Assembly (NCBI RefSeq): GCF_003583725.1
Contig: NZ_QXTF01000001.1
Location: 1,240,001 to 1,304,000 of the forward strand
Reading direction: 5' to 3'
Source: Sphingomonas edaphi
Lineage (GTDB): Bacteria; Pseudomonadota; Alphaproteobacteria; Sphingomonadales; Sphingomonadaceae
Length of the DNA: 64,000 nt
In this document: positions 54,351-63,434 of the stretch, one piece after another
Numbering within the stretch: position 1 is the stretch's first letter
Layout of the letters: each line of letters starts with the position of its first letter
Notes under the pieces: generated by a model
Told to the model about the DNA's origin: nothing
Databases searched by the model: none
Seen by the model: the letters and a program-made list of their open reading frames with translations, nothing else
Translations under genes and position numbers: made by a program

Positions 54351-55246
54351 ATGGCGACCTGCCGGCCCTCCGGTCCAGCCGAAGCACGATACATCCCCGG
54401 CGTGGTGAAGCCCCAAGCGGATTCGCCATTGGGGCCGACAGCGATCAAGCCTCCGGTTCCACCCAGCGCGCCGACATCGGCCAGCACCGCGTCGAGCGCT
54501 GCCCGCAACCCTTCGCCGCCGATCCGTATTTGGGCGCAAAGCTCATGCGCCGCCACCGCGCGAATGAAGGACTCGCCGAGCCCGGTGGCGCTGACCGCAC
54601 CGGCGCGATCGTCGGCATAGGTGCCCGCACCGATCAGCGGGGAATCGCCGATGCGGCCCCAGCGCTTGGCGGTCAGACCCCCTGTCGAGGTCGCCGCCGC
54701 AACATGGCCCCTGGAATCGCACGCAACCGCACCGATCGTTCCATATTTGATGTCGGTGTCGAACTTGCCGCCGGCGGCCATAATTCTGTCGAGCTGGGCC
54801 TGCCGCTCCGGAGTGACGAACCAGCGGTTGTCGACCTGCTCGATGCCTTGCTCTGCCGCAAAGCGATCCGCCCCTTCATAGGTAAGCAGGACGTGAGGAC
54901 TATGTTCCATCGCCGCGCGCGCCGCGGCGATGGGGGCGCGGGTGGTCCGCATGCCCGCGACCGCGCCGGCGCGCCGATCGCTGCCGTCCATGATCGCCGC
55001 GTCTAGCTCGACATGGCCGTCGGCCGTCAGAACGCTTCCCCGTCCGGCATTGAATGCAGGATTTTCCTCTAGAGCCCGCGCCGCCGCCTCCACGGCATCG
55101 AGCGCCGCTCCGCCCGAAGCGAGGATCGCCTCCCCGGCGTCAAGCGCCAAGTTGAGACCTGCGCGGGCAAGCTCCTCCTGCTCCGCCGTGACGTTTTCCG
55201 GACGCATGGCGCCGCAACCGCCGTGGATCACCAGTTTCCAAGTCAT
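54338..55246 (-). CDS. Isoaspartyl peptidase/L-asparaginase
   Basis: 302 residues of the Ntn-hydrolase asparaginase-2 family. The nucleophile threonine follows the cleavage site in KYGTIGAVACDSRGHVAAAT, with STGGLTAKRWGRIGDSPLIG after it. It is made as one chain that self-cleaves into two. It removes isoaspartyl or beta-aspartyl peptides. N terminus MTWKLVIHGGCGAM is typical. Confidence 0.92.
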   Translation of the reverse strand: MTWKLVIHGGCGAMRPENVTAEQEELARAGLNLALDAGEAILASGGAALDAVEAAARALEENPAFNAGRGSVLTADGHVELDAAIMDGSDRRAGAVAGMRTTRAPIAAARAAMEHSPHVLLTYEGADRFAAEQGIEQVDNRWFVTPERQAQLDRIMAAGGKFDTDIKYGTIGAVACDSRGHVAAATSTGGLTAKRWGRIGDSPLIGAGTYADDRAGAVSATGLGESFIRAVAAHELCAQIRIGGEGLRAALDAVLADVGALGGTGGLIAVGPNGESAWGFTTPGMYRASAGPEGRQVAIYAE

Positions 55247-55336
55247 GAGCGCGTCCTAGCGCGGCAAGGCGACCGATTCCAGTTGACGTTCGCCGGGACG
55301 TGATATTAATGTGATATCAATTAAAGGGAGGCTCTG

Positions 55337-56239
55337 ATGATTGATACCAACGTGGTCGCGCTGAACAGCAGCCGCGAACGCCCCGCGTCCACCGCGAGCG
55401 GTTACGCGATGCTTTTTATCCTGTTGCTGGCGATTGCCGTGCAGGTCTGGGGGGTAGTCCAACTTGCCAATGACAATGCCAATGTTCTGACGATCGCGGC
55501 GGTCATCGTCGGCGCCTTCACGCTGATCTTCGTCGCCTGCGGCTTTTATATGCTGCAACCCAACCAGGCGGCGGCGATCACCCTGTTCGGAGCCTACAGC
55601 GGCACCGACCGGGCGACCGGCCTTCGCTGGGTCCTGCCTTGGCTGATGCGCAAGAAAGTTTCGGTTAGGGCGAACAACTTCATCTCCGACAAGATCAAGG
55701 TGAATGACCTGCGCGGCAACCCGATCGAGATGGCGGCGCAGATCGTATGGCGCGTGGTCGATACGGCCCAGGCGCTGTTCGACGTCGACGACTATAAGGA
55801 GTTTGTGAAGGTCCAGGTCGAAGCGGCCATCCGCACCATCGGGTCGCGCTATCCGTACGACGATTTCGAGCATCTGGAAGTTACGCTCCGCGGAAACCAT
55901 GACGAAGTCGGGGCCGAACTCCGCAAGGAACTCATCGCCCGCCTGGCGGTGGCCGGGATCACAGTCGACGAGTGTGGGTTCACCCACCTGGCCTATGCGC
56001 AGGAAATTGCGGGGGCGATGCTTCGCCGCCAGCAGGCGCAGGCGGTCGTTGCCGCTAGGCAGACGCTGGTTCATGGCGCGGTCGGCATGGTCGAAATGGC
56101 GCTGGAGCAGCTCAGCGAGAAGAATGTCGTCGAGCTGGACGACGAGCGTCGCGCCGCCATGGTTTCGAACCTGATGGTCGTCCTGTGCGGCGAGCGGGAC
56201 ACGCAGCCCGTCGTCAACACCGGAACGCTCTACCAGTAA
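55337..56239 (+). CDS. SPFH/Band 7 membrane protein
   Basis: 300 residues. Two N-terminal hydrophobic stretches (LFILLLAIAVQVWGVVQL and LTIAAVIVGAFTLIFVACGF) precede the SPFH domain: GFYMLQPNQAAAITLFGAYS, FISDKIKVNDLRGNPIEMAA, and a helical EVGAELRKELIARLAVAGI. A C-terminal helix holds Ala/Glu/Gln-rich residues. SPFH proteins organise membrane protein complexes or proteases. ATG 55337 has AAAGGGAGG upstream. Upstream the AT-rich GTGATAT repeat (55300-55316) and TTGACG (55283) could belong to its promoter. Confidence 0.9.
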   Translation: MIDTNVVALNSSRERPASTASGYAMLFILLLAIAVQVWGVVQLANDNANVLTIAAVIVGAFTLIFVACGFYMLQPNQAAAITLFGAYSGTDRATGLRWVLPWLMRKKVSVRANNFISDKIKVNDLRGNPIEMAAQIVWRVVDTAQALFDVDDYKEFVKVQVEAAIRTIGSRYPYDDFEHLEVTLRGNHDEVGAELRKELIARLAVAGITVDECGFTHLAYAQEIAGAMLRRQQAQAVVAARQTLVHGAVGMVEMALEQLSEKNVVELDDERRAAMVSNLMVVLCGERDTQPVVNTGTLYQ

Positions 56240-56248
56240 GTGCGGTTC

Positions 56249-56455
56249 ATGGGCGGCGAGCGCAAATCATATCCGTTACGCGTCGACTCTGTCCTTTGGG
56301 AGGCAGTCGAGCGCGCCGCCGCCGCCGATCTTCGGTCTATTAATGCGGAAGTCGAATGCCTGTTGCGCGAGGCGCTGAAAGCTCGCGGCGTTAAGCTCGT
56401 GGCGCCTACACCCGCGAAACGGGGGCGGCCGCCCAAGGAGAAGAATGATGAATGA
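56249..56455 (+). CDS. Ribbon-helix-helix (Arc-type) DNA-binding protein
   Basis: 68 residues. KSYPLRVDSVLWEAVERAAA followed by RSINAEVECLLREALKARG is the beta-strand/helix/helix pattern of Arc-like proteins, with a basic C-terminal tail (PAKRGRPPKEKN, an AT-hook-like GRP). It probably regulates the SPFH gene or acts as an antitoxin-like regulator; no toxin gene is next to it. It starts 10 bp after the SPFH stop. Its stop is overlapped by the next start. Confidence 0.85.
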   Translation: MGGERKSYPLRVDSVLWEAVERAAAADLRSINAEVECLLREALKARGVKLVAPTPAKRGRPPKEKNDE

Positions 56456-56693
56456 TCGCCACGAATGGTTTGCGCCCAAGCGCTACGGAATTGGCGCAGG
56501 CCTTCCCATTGCCTGGCAGGGATGGCTGGTCACTATTGCGTTCATGGTCGCTGTCCTGGGCACAGCATACATCTTCGAGGATCGCCCGCTGGTCGTGGTC
56601 GCGATCGTTCTTCCGCTGGTCGCGGTGATGCTGGTCGTCGCCTCGCGAACGACTCGCGGGGGTTGGCGCTGGCGTTGGGGAGGCAGGGAATGA
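56445..56693 (+). CDS. Small two-helix membrane protein
   Basis: 82 residues with two hydrophobic helices (WLVTIAFMVAVLGTAYIF and VVVAIVLPLVAVMLVVAS) and a basic Trp-rich C terminus (TRGGWRWRWGGRE). Unknown function. It overlaps the Arc gene by 11 bp and the hydrolase gene by 4 bp, so all four genes from 55337 form one unit. Confidence 0.75.
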   Translation: MMNDRHEWFAPKRYGIGAGLPIAWQGWLVTIAFMVAVLGTAYIFEDRPLVVVAIVLPLVAVMLVVASRTTRGGWRWRWGGRE

Positions 56694-57622
56694 GCGTTTT
56701 GCTTGCGTTAACCGTCTTGGCTGCCGCAGCTGTGTCGGAGCGGCCAATCCATGCCCCCGGGCCGGAGGCCAGGCTGGCCGGCACTCTGCTCGATGCCGGG
56801 GAAGGCTCGCCCGTGGTGCTGATCGTTCCAGGTTCCGGTCCGACCGACCGGGACGGCAATAATCCGCTCGGGGTCACCGCTGCCAGCTACCGCCTGCTTG
56901 CCAAGGGACTCGCGAGGAAGGGAATTAGCTCGGTCAGGATCGACAAACGGGGAATGTTTGGAAGCAAGGCTGCCATCGCGGATGCGAACAAGGCGACTAT
57001 CGCCGATTATGCGACCGATGTACACAACTGGATCAAGTCCGTACGCTCAGAGACGGCCGCGGGTTGCATTTGGATCGCCGGCCATAGCGAGGGAGCACTC
57101 GTTGCGCTCACTGCAGCGCAGCGACCTGACGATATCTGCGGGGTAATCACCGTTGCCGGGCCTGGACGCAAGCTGGGTGCCGTGATGCGGAACCAGCTGA
57201 AATCCAACCCGGCCAATGCGCCAATCCTGGACGCGGCCTTGTCGGCACTCGACACACTGGAAGAGGGTAAGACTGTCGATGCGACGACCCTGCCGGCCCC
57301 TCTCCAACCGATGTTCAACGCGGCCGTGCAGCCATTCCTGATTGATATACTGGCCCGAGATCCGGCGAATCTCGCGGCCTCGCTGAGGGTGCCACTGCTC
57401 GTTATCCAAGGTGACAACGACATTCAGGTGGGGGTCGACGATGCCAAGCTGCTGGCCGCCGCGCAGCCCGCGGCCAGGCTAGCGATTGTGAGGGGAGCCA
57501 ACCATTTGTTAAAGGTGCCTGCCGGAACCGACAGGTTAGCGAACCTTGCTAGCTATGGCGACCCGTCACTGCCCATCGCGCCGGAAGTCGTAGAGGAAAT
57601 CGCCAAATTCGTGAAGCACTAG
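56690..57622 (+). CDS. Exported alpha/beta hydrolase
   Basis: 310 residues. Signal peptide MSVLLALTVLAAAAVS. The alpha/beta fold has VVLIVPGSGPTDRDGNNPLG (oxyanion), the nucleophile elbow IAGHSEGALVAL, an acid in VIQGDNDIQVGV, and the His in RGANHLLKVPAG. Substrate unknown; esterase or peptidase activity is possible. Its TAG shares CTAG with the stop of the nuclease gene. Confidence 0.88.
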   Translation: MSVLLALTVLAAAAVSERPIHAPGPEARLAGTLLDAGEGSPVVLIVPGSGPTDRDGNNPLGVTAASYRLLAKGLARKGISSVRIDKRGMFGSKAAIADANKATIADYATDVHNWIKSVRSETAAGCIWIAGHSEGALVALTAAQRPDDICGVITVAGPGRKLGAVMRNQLKSNPANAPILDAALSALDTLEEGKTVDATTLPAPLQPMFNAAVQPFLIDILARDPANLAASLRVPLLVIQGDNDIQVGVDDAKLLAAAQPAARLAIVRGANHLLKVPAGTDRLANLASYGDPSLPIAPEVVEEIAKFVKH

Positions 57623-58515
57623 CGATCTCGCTTCTGCCCCGGCGCCCGATGGTCGGGGCCGAGCGCATCGTCCAGCAAGCGAGCCAGCCGGAGTCCGCCT
57701 GCGGCGATGTTGGCGCGGACTTCAGGGATCATTGCGCGGACCTCGGCTTCGTCCAGTACGGGCCGCTCGGCGGGGGCAGGGCCGCAAGGGTCGGGCAACA
57801 TCGTTTTGTAGGCAAGGTCGCGGGCCTTGCTCCACATTTCACGGCTCCAGTCCTCGACGCTGCCTGCTGCGAGGCGCGAACGCTCTTCAGCTGATAGGCC
57901 AGCGAGGATCGCCGAGGGTCCCGACGGCGGGGTCGAGATCGCGCGTTCGGCGAGCCAGCCGTCCCAGATGCCGTGCAGGTTCGCCCGCCCGCCGACCACG
58001 CCGTAATTAGCGGCGACACGGTTGCCGCCCAAGTCCTGATGATCGCCCGCGTGCATCGGCTGATGAAGGTCGCCGACAAAATGGACTATGAAGGCAAGTG
58101 CCGTCAGCCGCTCACGGACCGGGACCTTCGTATCGGCAATGAGCCGCGCGTTGCGCTCGATCTGGGCAGATACGCAATTACCATCCTTGCAGGCGGACTT
58201 GAGGTCGAAGGGTTTGCAGACATCGACATTCTGGTAATGCCAGCTGTAGGCGTAGGCGAAGCGGTCGCCGAGAGGCTTGATGCAGTCGGCCCAGAGGCTC
58301 GCCTGTTCGATTGTCGCTACGGGACAGTCGGGAGTTTCGAGTAGGCGTCCTTGGCGAAGCAGCTCTCCGACCTGATGCCGCGTATTCGGGCGCATCTGCT
58401 CCCACGCGATCCGAGCGACGCTTTCGTGGCCATATTCCCAATAAGCGTGGGCAGGCGCGGCGGCGCCGAGCAACGCGAGAAGGCCCAGCAGAGTAACGAT
58501 GATTCGATTCGGCAT
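57619..58515 (-). CDS. S1/P1-type nuclease
   Basis: 298 residues with a signal peptide (VTLLGLLALLGAAAPAHA) ending just before YWEYGHESVARIAWEQ. Zinc ligands follow: GHESVA, ASLWADCIKP, WHYQNVDV, HFVGDLHQPMHAGDHQDLGG and NLHGIWD. It is an exported zinc nuclease that cuts single-stranded nucleic acids and removes 3' phosphates. The processed N-terminal residue would be Tyr rather than the usual Trp, which follows it by one residue. Confidence 0.92.
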   Translation of the reverse strand: MPNRIIVTLLGLLALLGAAAPAHAYWEYGHESVARIAWEQMRPNTRHQVGELLRQGRLLETPDCPVATIEQASLWADCIKPLGDRFAYAYSWHYQNVDVCKPFDLKSACKDGNCVSAQIERNARLIADTKVPVRERLTALAFIVHFVGDLHQPMHAGDHQDLGGNRVAANYGVVGGRANLHGIWDGWLAERAISTPPSGPSAILAGLSAEERSRLAAGSVEDWSREMWSKARDLAYKTMLPDPCGPAPAERPVLDEAEVRAMIPEVRANIAAGGLRLARLLDDALGPDHRAPGQKRDR

Positions 58516-58570
58516 GACTAAGGCTTAGCGGCGCACCCGCTCGTCAGCTAGGTGGCCGCGCTCGCCTGGA

Positions 58571-59035
58571 TCAGCTGTTGTTGAATGTCGGCCTGATGCT
58601 ACCGCCGCCGTTTTCAATGATCGGGTCGTAGGGATTGACGCGCTCCCCAACCTTGGTGACGAAGTTGAGCTGGTAGCGAAGGTCGACGGGATTGCCGTAG
58701 TTCCAGTCGAACACGATTAGCTTATCGTCGTCGCACGAATCGACCATAACCTGTTCGGACGTGAGCGACGACGGGCAGGGGTCGGCCGTCCCGTCCTTAC
58801 AGAAGAATGGCGCGTCGGCATCGAACCGGACATCCTGGCCGTTTGTGTCGAGATCGAAGTCGATCTGGCAGCCCGTGCCCTTTGGCAACTTGACCTTATT
58901 GCCGTTCGAATGGCCCGGCGTCTTGATTTCGTGTGACCAGGCGATCGTCCCGCCCGGTCCCGGATTGGCGATGACTTCGACTTTTACCCTGTTCAGCGGC
59001 GGCATGGTTTGCGGCCGCTTCGAATGATTGCCCAT
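58571..59035 (-). CDS. Small acidic protein of unknown function next to the TIR protein
   Basis: 154 residues, family not recognised. It is beta-rich and acidic: RVKVEVIANPGPGGTIAWSH, GCQIDFDLDTNGQDVRFDAD, DSCDDDKLIVFDWNYG and RYQLNFVTKVGERVNPYDPI. Four cysteines are present. No signal peptide. ATG 59035 follows GAGGAGG at 6-base spacing, 30 bp after the TIR gene stop, so it is the second gene of a TIR operon. Confidence 0.8.
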   Translation of the reverse strand: MGNHSKRPQTMPPLNRVKVEVIANPGPGGTIAWSHEIKTPGHSNGNKVKLPKGTGCQIDFDLDTNGQDVRFDADAPFFCKDGTADPCPSSLTSEQVMVDSCDDDKLIVFDWNYGNPVDLRYQLNFVTKVGERVNPYDPIIENGGGSIRPTFNNS

Positions 59036-59064
59036 TTTGCCCTCCTCTTGCTTCACTTGCTTTG

Positions 59065-61215
59065 TCAAATCTTCGCGACGTTGCTGATCGACCGGCGATA
59101 ACCGAGCGATTCCAGCTTGGACGTGATCTTGCGAGCTTCTTCGCGGGCGCCGGTGCCGCGCAGCATCTCGGCCCGCTGGGCCATCAGGCGCGGCGTTTCA
59201 GGCACCTTGGCCGGCCAGGCGGCGAGGCTGGCTTTCCAGTCGGCGATGGCGCCAGCGCGGTCGCCGGTCCGCCAGGCGATGTCGCCCAGAAGCTTGTGGG
59301 CCAGGGCGAGTTCGAACGGGTCCTTAGCTGTCGTTCCAACCCCGCCCAGCGAGCCAAATTGCTGGCGGGCGAGCGCGCGGGCCTGTTCGCCGTCGCTATT
59401 CGCGGCGGCCAGTTCGGCCCGGAGGGCGAGGCATTGCGATGCCGTCGAGCGCCAAGAGGCCATGTCCGGGTTCCGGGCGACGAGCCGGTCCGCCAGGCCG
59501 CAGCCGCGCGCGATGGAAGCGGCGCCCTCCGCGGTATGGCCGGCCCGGAGCAGCAGCGTAGCCCGGTTGACCTCTGTATTCGCGGTGCGGCCCATCCAGT
59601 CGGCATTGTTGGGGTCGAGCGCCACTAGTTCTCTGCCGAGATCTGTGGCGGCAGCGGCCATCGTCAGCGACTGTTTCGTTTCCCCGCGCTCGAACAGCAG
59701 GCGCGACAGGGCCATATTGGCGATCATCGCTTTCTGGCGAAGGTCGGCGTCGGAATGTTCGCGGGCGAGATAAGGCGCGAGATGCTGCAGCTGCCGCTGG
59801 CGCTGAGCGATGGCGGGCAGGAGTTGCCCGGCGCTACCCTGCGCGTCGGACAGGTAGGCGAGCGCTTCCGACAGGAGCTTATGATATTCCATGTTCGCCG
59901 GCTCGCGGGCGACGAGGCGCTCGGTTGCTGCAACCGACGCCTGGAAGGTTTCCGCCGCCTCGCGGTAGCGGCGCTGCTCCTGCTCGACGATACCGAGGTT
60001 GCTTGAGGCGTAGACCAGTTCCAGCTGCCATTTCGGATTGTTGGGGTCGGCGGCGACCATCCGCTGGGCAAGCCGACGATATTCGCGGAACCGAACCCCT
60101 GCCTCGTCTGTCGCACCCTTCGCCATGGCGATCGAGCCGACCCAATAGACGCTTTGTGCGTGATCGAACATTTTCTGCGGGTCGTCGGGGAAGCGCCTGA
60201 GTGCCTCAGCAGTGCCGGCAAGTGCTTCCCGGTAGCGGCGCAGGGCGCCGTCAAGGTCCCCGCGCGACGCCGCAATCTCGCCCATCAGCGTCAGCGCTTT
60301 CGACCGCTGCGCCAGCGCGTCGTCAGACAGGTCCGACTTGTTCTGATTTTCGTAATAGGCGAGTGCCTTCGCACCGACCGCGTCGAGCACGTCAAGCCGC
60401 CCGACCGGTTCCAGTCGCGTGCGAAGGTCGCCCAGCATGAACCCGATCAGCCCGTCCGCCTCTCGCCGCTGGTCGCGGGCCTCGTCGCGCGCCTGGATCG
60501 CAGTGTAGGCGAGGCCGCTGGTGAACAGCATGCCCGCGACCGACGCCGCCGTGATGATCGTCATCCGCCGCTGGCGGCGGTGAGCCTCGCGCTGGGCGAG
60601 GTCGTCAAGGCCGACTCCGAGCAGACCGGCGGCAGTTTTCAGCAGGCCCATGTGCCGACCGTCGCCACTGTCGCGAAGGTCCGCGGCCAGCGGTTCCGCG
60701 CGCTGGGTGGTCAGGCGGCCCTTGCGGTCGCAATGAAAGCGGAGCGCGGGCGGAAAGCATTCCTCATGTTCGCGGCCCCGAATGTCGCTGGCACAAGGTT
60801 CGCCGTCCAGGATCACGGCGAGCACGCGGTCCTCGCGGTGCAGTCGTTTGAAGCATTTGATCTCCTCATTGATCCAGTGGGACTGGGAAGCGGTCGGCGA
60901 GCAGAGGACAATAAGGAACCGCGAAGCCGCCATTGCTTCCTCGATTTCCTCGCCAAGATCGGCCGCGGCCGCCAGCTCGTGCCGGTCGCGGAAAATCGGC
61001 GAAAGCCGTTTTGGGACGGGGCCGGTGTCGGTCAACTGACCGACTAGCCGCTTTGGGACGCGAAATTCCTCTAGACTTTCGTGAAGCCAGGCCGCTTCCT
61101 TCTCATCGTCGTGGCTGTAGCTGAGAAACGCCATGTAGCGCTGATGCGGAGGTGCCCGGCGCGCCCGCGAAGGGGCGGTCCGCGAAATGCGCGGCAAATG
61201 GGCAAGCTCGGCCAT
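59065..61215 (-). CDS. TIR-TM-TPR protein
   Basis: 716 residues. The N-terminal TIR domain (about 26-135) has YMAFLSYSHDDEKEAAWLHE, RHELAAAADLGEEIEEAM, FLIVLCSPTASQSHWINEEI; the Trp-x3-Glu pattern at Trp114/Glu118 holds the NADase-type glutamate. A single membrane helix (about 219-240, ITAASVAGMLFTSGLAYTAI) follows, then a coiled segment and about nine TPR-like helix pairs to the C terminus (for example GDLDGALRRYREALAGTAEA). The TIR would face the cytoplasm and the TPR the periplasm if topology is simple. ATG 61215 has a GGGGGTGG upstream. It could be a defence or signalling protein; TIR-TPR proteins of unknown role are widespread in sphingomonads. Confidence 0.88.
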   Translation of the reverse strand: MAELAHLPRISRTAPSRARRAPPHQRYMAFLSYSHDDEKEAAWLHESLEEFRVPKRLVGQLTDTGPVPKRLSPIFRDRHELAAAADLGEEIEEAMAASRFLIVLCSPTASQSHWINEEIKCFKRLHREDRVLAVILDGEPCASDIRGREHEECFPPALRFHCDRKGRLTTQRAEPLAADLRDSGDGRHMGLLKTAAGLLGVGLDDLAQREAHRRQRRMTIITAASVAGMLFTSGLAYTAIQARDEARDQRREADGLIGFMLGDLRTRLEPVGRLDVLDAVGAKALAYYENQNKSDLSDDALAQRSKALTLMGEIAASRGDLDGALRRYREALAGTAEALRRFPDDPQKMFDHAQSVYWVGSIAMAKGATDEAGVRFREYRRLAQRMVAADPNNPKWQLELVYASSNLGIVEQEQRRYREAAETFQASVAATERLVAREPANMEYHKLLSEALAYLSDAQGSAGQLLPAIAQRQRQLQHLAPYLAREHSDADLRQKAMIANMALSRLLFERGETKQSLTMAAAATDLGRELVALDPNNADWMGRTANTEVNRATLLLRAGHTAEGAASIARGCGLADRLVARNPDMASWRSTASQCLALRAELAAANSDGEQARALARQQFGSLGGVGTTAKDPFELALAHKLLGDIAWRTGDRAGAIADWKASLAAWPAKVPETPRLMAQRAEMLRGTGAREEARKITSKLESLGYRRSISNVAKI

Positions 61216-61315
61216 CAGCCACCCCCAGCTCGACTCCAATTGATGCCCATTAGCATTTTGGATTAACCTCGGCGAATCCCTTGGAGGGGCGCGAGCAGCG
61301 GGCTATATGGCGCCC

Positions 61316-62446
61316 ATGTCAGCAATCCGCCCATGGCGCACAATAGAACGCCGCCAGTCCCGACAGATCATGGTTGGCAACGTCGCTGTCGGCGGCGATG
61401 CGCCCGTCACCGTCCAGACGATGACCAACACGCCGACATCGGATGCCCGGGCGACGATCGACCAGATCCGCCGCTGCGAAGAGGCTGGGGCCGACATCAT
61501 CCGCGTGTCCTGCCCGGACGTAGAATCGACAGCCGCGCTGAAGGAAATCGTCCGCGCGGCGCAGGTACCGATCGTCGCTGACATCCATTTTCACTACAAG
61601 CGCGCGCTGGAAGCCGCCGATGCCGGAGCCGCCTGCCTGCGAATCAACCCGGGGAATATCGGCAGCGACGACCGCGTTCGTGAAGTGGTTGCGGCGGCCA
61701 AGGCCAATGGCTGCGCGATCCGGATCGGCGTCAACGCCGGCAGTCTGGAAAAAGATCTACTCGAAAAATATGGCGAGCCGTGTCCCGACGCCTTAGTCGA
61801 AAGTGCCCTCGATCATATTCGAATCCTCGAGGATCATGACTTCCGCAACTACAAGGTCGCGGTGAAGGCCAGCGACCTATTTATGGCGGTCGCCGCGTAC
61901 CAGCAGCTCGCCTACCAAGTCGATTGCCCGCTTCACTTGGGTATTACCGAGGCCGGGGGATTCGTTGGCGGCACGGTGAAAAGTTCGATCGGTATCGGCT
62001 CGCTGCTGTGGGCGGGAATCGGCGACACGATCCGCGTATCCCTGTCAGCCGAGCCCGAGGAAGAGGTTCGGGTCGGCTATGAAATCCTGAAGGCGCTGGG
62101 CATCCGCAACCGCGGGGTGCGCGTCGTCTCGTGCCCCAGCTGCGCGCGGCAGGGTTTCGACGTGATTCGGACGGTCCAGATGCTGGAAGAGCGGCTGCAG
62201 CACATCAAGACGCCGATGTCCCTGTCGGTGCTGGGATGCGTCGTCAACGGTCCTGGCGAGGCGCGCGAGACCGACATCGGCATCACCGGCGGCGGTAACG
62301 GCAAGCACATGGTCTATTTGTCCGGCGTGACCGACCACCATGTGCAGGACGACGGCATGATCGATCATATCGTCCGGCTGGTGGAGGCCAAGGCGGCGGA
62401 AATCGAAGCCGCGTCCACACCCGTTGAACTCGACGCCGCAGAATAG
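61316..62446 (+). CDS. ispG: 4-hydroxy-3-methylbut-2-en-1-yl diphosphate synthase (flavodoxin)
   Basis: 376 residues. [20 protein letters not shown] begins the TIM barrel; [42 protein letters not shown] and the [4Fe-4S] cysteines [10 protein letters not shown] and [10 protein letters not shown] follow. It makes HMBPP in the MEP isoprenoid pathway. ATG 61316 is preferred; ATG 61307 adds three residues. Divergent from the TIR gene. Confidence 0.97.
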   Translation: MSAIRPWRTIERRQSRQIMVGNVAVGGDAPVTVQTMTNTPTSDARATIDQIRRCEEAGADIIRVSCPDVESTAALKEIVRAAQVPIVADIHFHYKRALEAADAGAACLRINPGNIGSDDRVREVVAAAKANGCAIRIGVNAGSLEKDLLEKYGEPCPDALVESALDHIRILEDHDFRNYKVAVKASDLFMAVAAYQQLAYQVDCPLHLGITEAGGFVGGTVKSSIGIGSLLWAGIGDTIRVSLSAEPEEEVRVGYEILKALGIRNRGVRVVSCPSCARQGFDVIRTVQMLEERLQHIKTPMSLSVLGCVVNGPGEARETDIGITGGGNGKHMVYLSGVTDHHVQDDGMIDHIVRLVEAKAAEIEAASTPVELDAAE

Positions 62447-62483
62447 GGATGGCGTCCGCCTGCCGCCCCGCTAAGGGCGGCAA

Positions 62484-63386
62484 ATGACCGCCCCCCGGCA
62501 ACATCCCGTTCTGGCGTTTGCTGTCGCCCTTGCCGCGGTCGGCGTCCTGTCTGTCATGGATGCCGTCATGAAGGGGTTGGTGTTGGCCATCGGGCTTTAC
62601 GCAACTAGTGTGTGGCGCGCGCTCGCCGGCGTGATCCTGTCGAGCGCGCTTTACCTGCCGCGACGGGGTCCGTGGCCGACACCTAACGTCATTCGGCTGC
62701 ACGTCGCGCGCGGTGCGGTCGTGACGGTGATGGGCCTGCTATTCTTCTTCGGTCTGGGCCGGATTCCTATGGCGCAGGCGATTGCACTGACCTTCATCGC
62801 TCCATTGATCGCGCTATTCCTAGCCGTCTTCACCCTTGGCGAACGCATTGGCAGGCGAACGGTCGCCGCATCGCTGACCGCTTTCGCGGGCGTGCTCGTC
62901 ATTGTCGCCGGCCAGGCGAGCACGAGCCTTGGCGAAGGGGTTCTAGTCGGGACCGCCGCCATACTCGCGTCGGCCGTCTGCTATGCGGTCAATATCGTGA
63001 TGATGCGGCGACAGTCGCTAGCGGCGAAACCGCTGGAGATCGGATTTTTTCAGAACGGGACCATCGCGCTGCTGATGTTTGCGTCGCTGCCGTTCATGGG
63101 CGGCGTTGAGTGGCCGACTGCGGAATGGCCCGCGATCCTCGCCGCCGCTGTCATGTCGTTTGCCGGCGTACTGCTGTTCGCGTTTGCCTATGCGCGGGGA
63201 GAGGCCGGTTATCTGGCGGTCACCGAATATTCGGGATTCCTTTGGGCGGCCGCGCTCGGCTGGCTCGTTTTCGCCGAGCCAGTTTCCCCATACACGCTGG
63301 CCGGCGCCGTTCTAATCGTCGGCGGCTGCATCGTCGCGGCGCGGGAGAAACCGCGTCCTGAACCGGAAATAGAAGCGCTGGCCTGA
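62484..63386 (+). CDS. EamA/DMT-family transporter
   Basis: 300 residues with ten hydrophobic helices in two EamA repeats: VLSVMDAVMKGLVLAIGLYA, IPMAQAIALTFIAPLIALFL, AVCYAVNIVMMRRQSLAAK and YLAVTEYSGFLWAAALGWLV. Substrate unknown. It is distinct from the one at 19485. ATG 62484, 37 bp after ispG. Confidence 0.9.
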   Translation: MTAPRQHPVLAFAVALAAVGVLSVMDAVMKGLVLAIGLYATSVWRALAGVILSSALYLPRRGPWPTPNVIRLHVARGAVVTVMGLLFFFGLGRIPMAQAIALTFIAPLIALFLAVFTLGERIGRRTVAASLTAFAGVLVIVAGQASTSLGEGVLVGTAAILASAVCYAVNIVMMRRQSLAAKPLEIGFFQNGTIALLMFASLPFMGGVEWPTAEWPAILAAAVMSFAGVLLFAFAYARGEAGYLAVTEYSGFLWAAALGWLVFAEPVSPYTLAGAVLIVGGCIVAAREKPRPEPEIEALA

Positions 63387-63434
63387 TTGCGCGCCGCGCG
63401 TCTCATGGGCAAGGTCCCGCGTGGAGGCAAGCGG

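Noticed and set aside
56249-56693. Type II toxin-antitoxin pair
   Set aside because: The Arc-like protein could be an antitoxin, but its neighbour is a two-helix membrane protein with no known toxin motif, and the SPFH/hydrolase context argues for another role.
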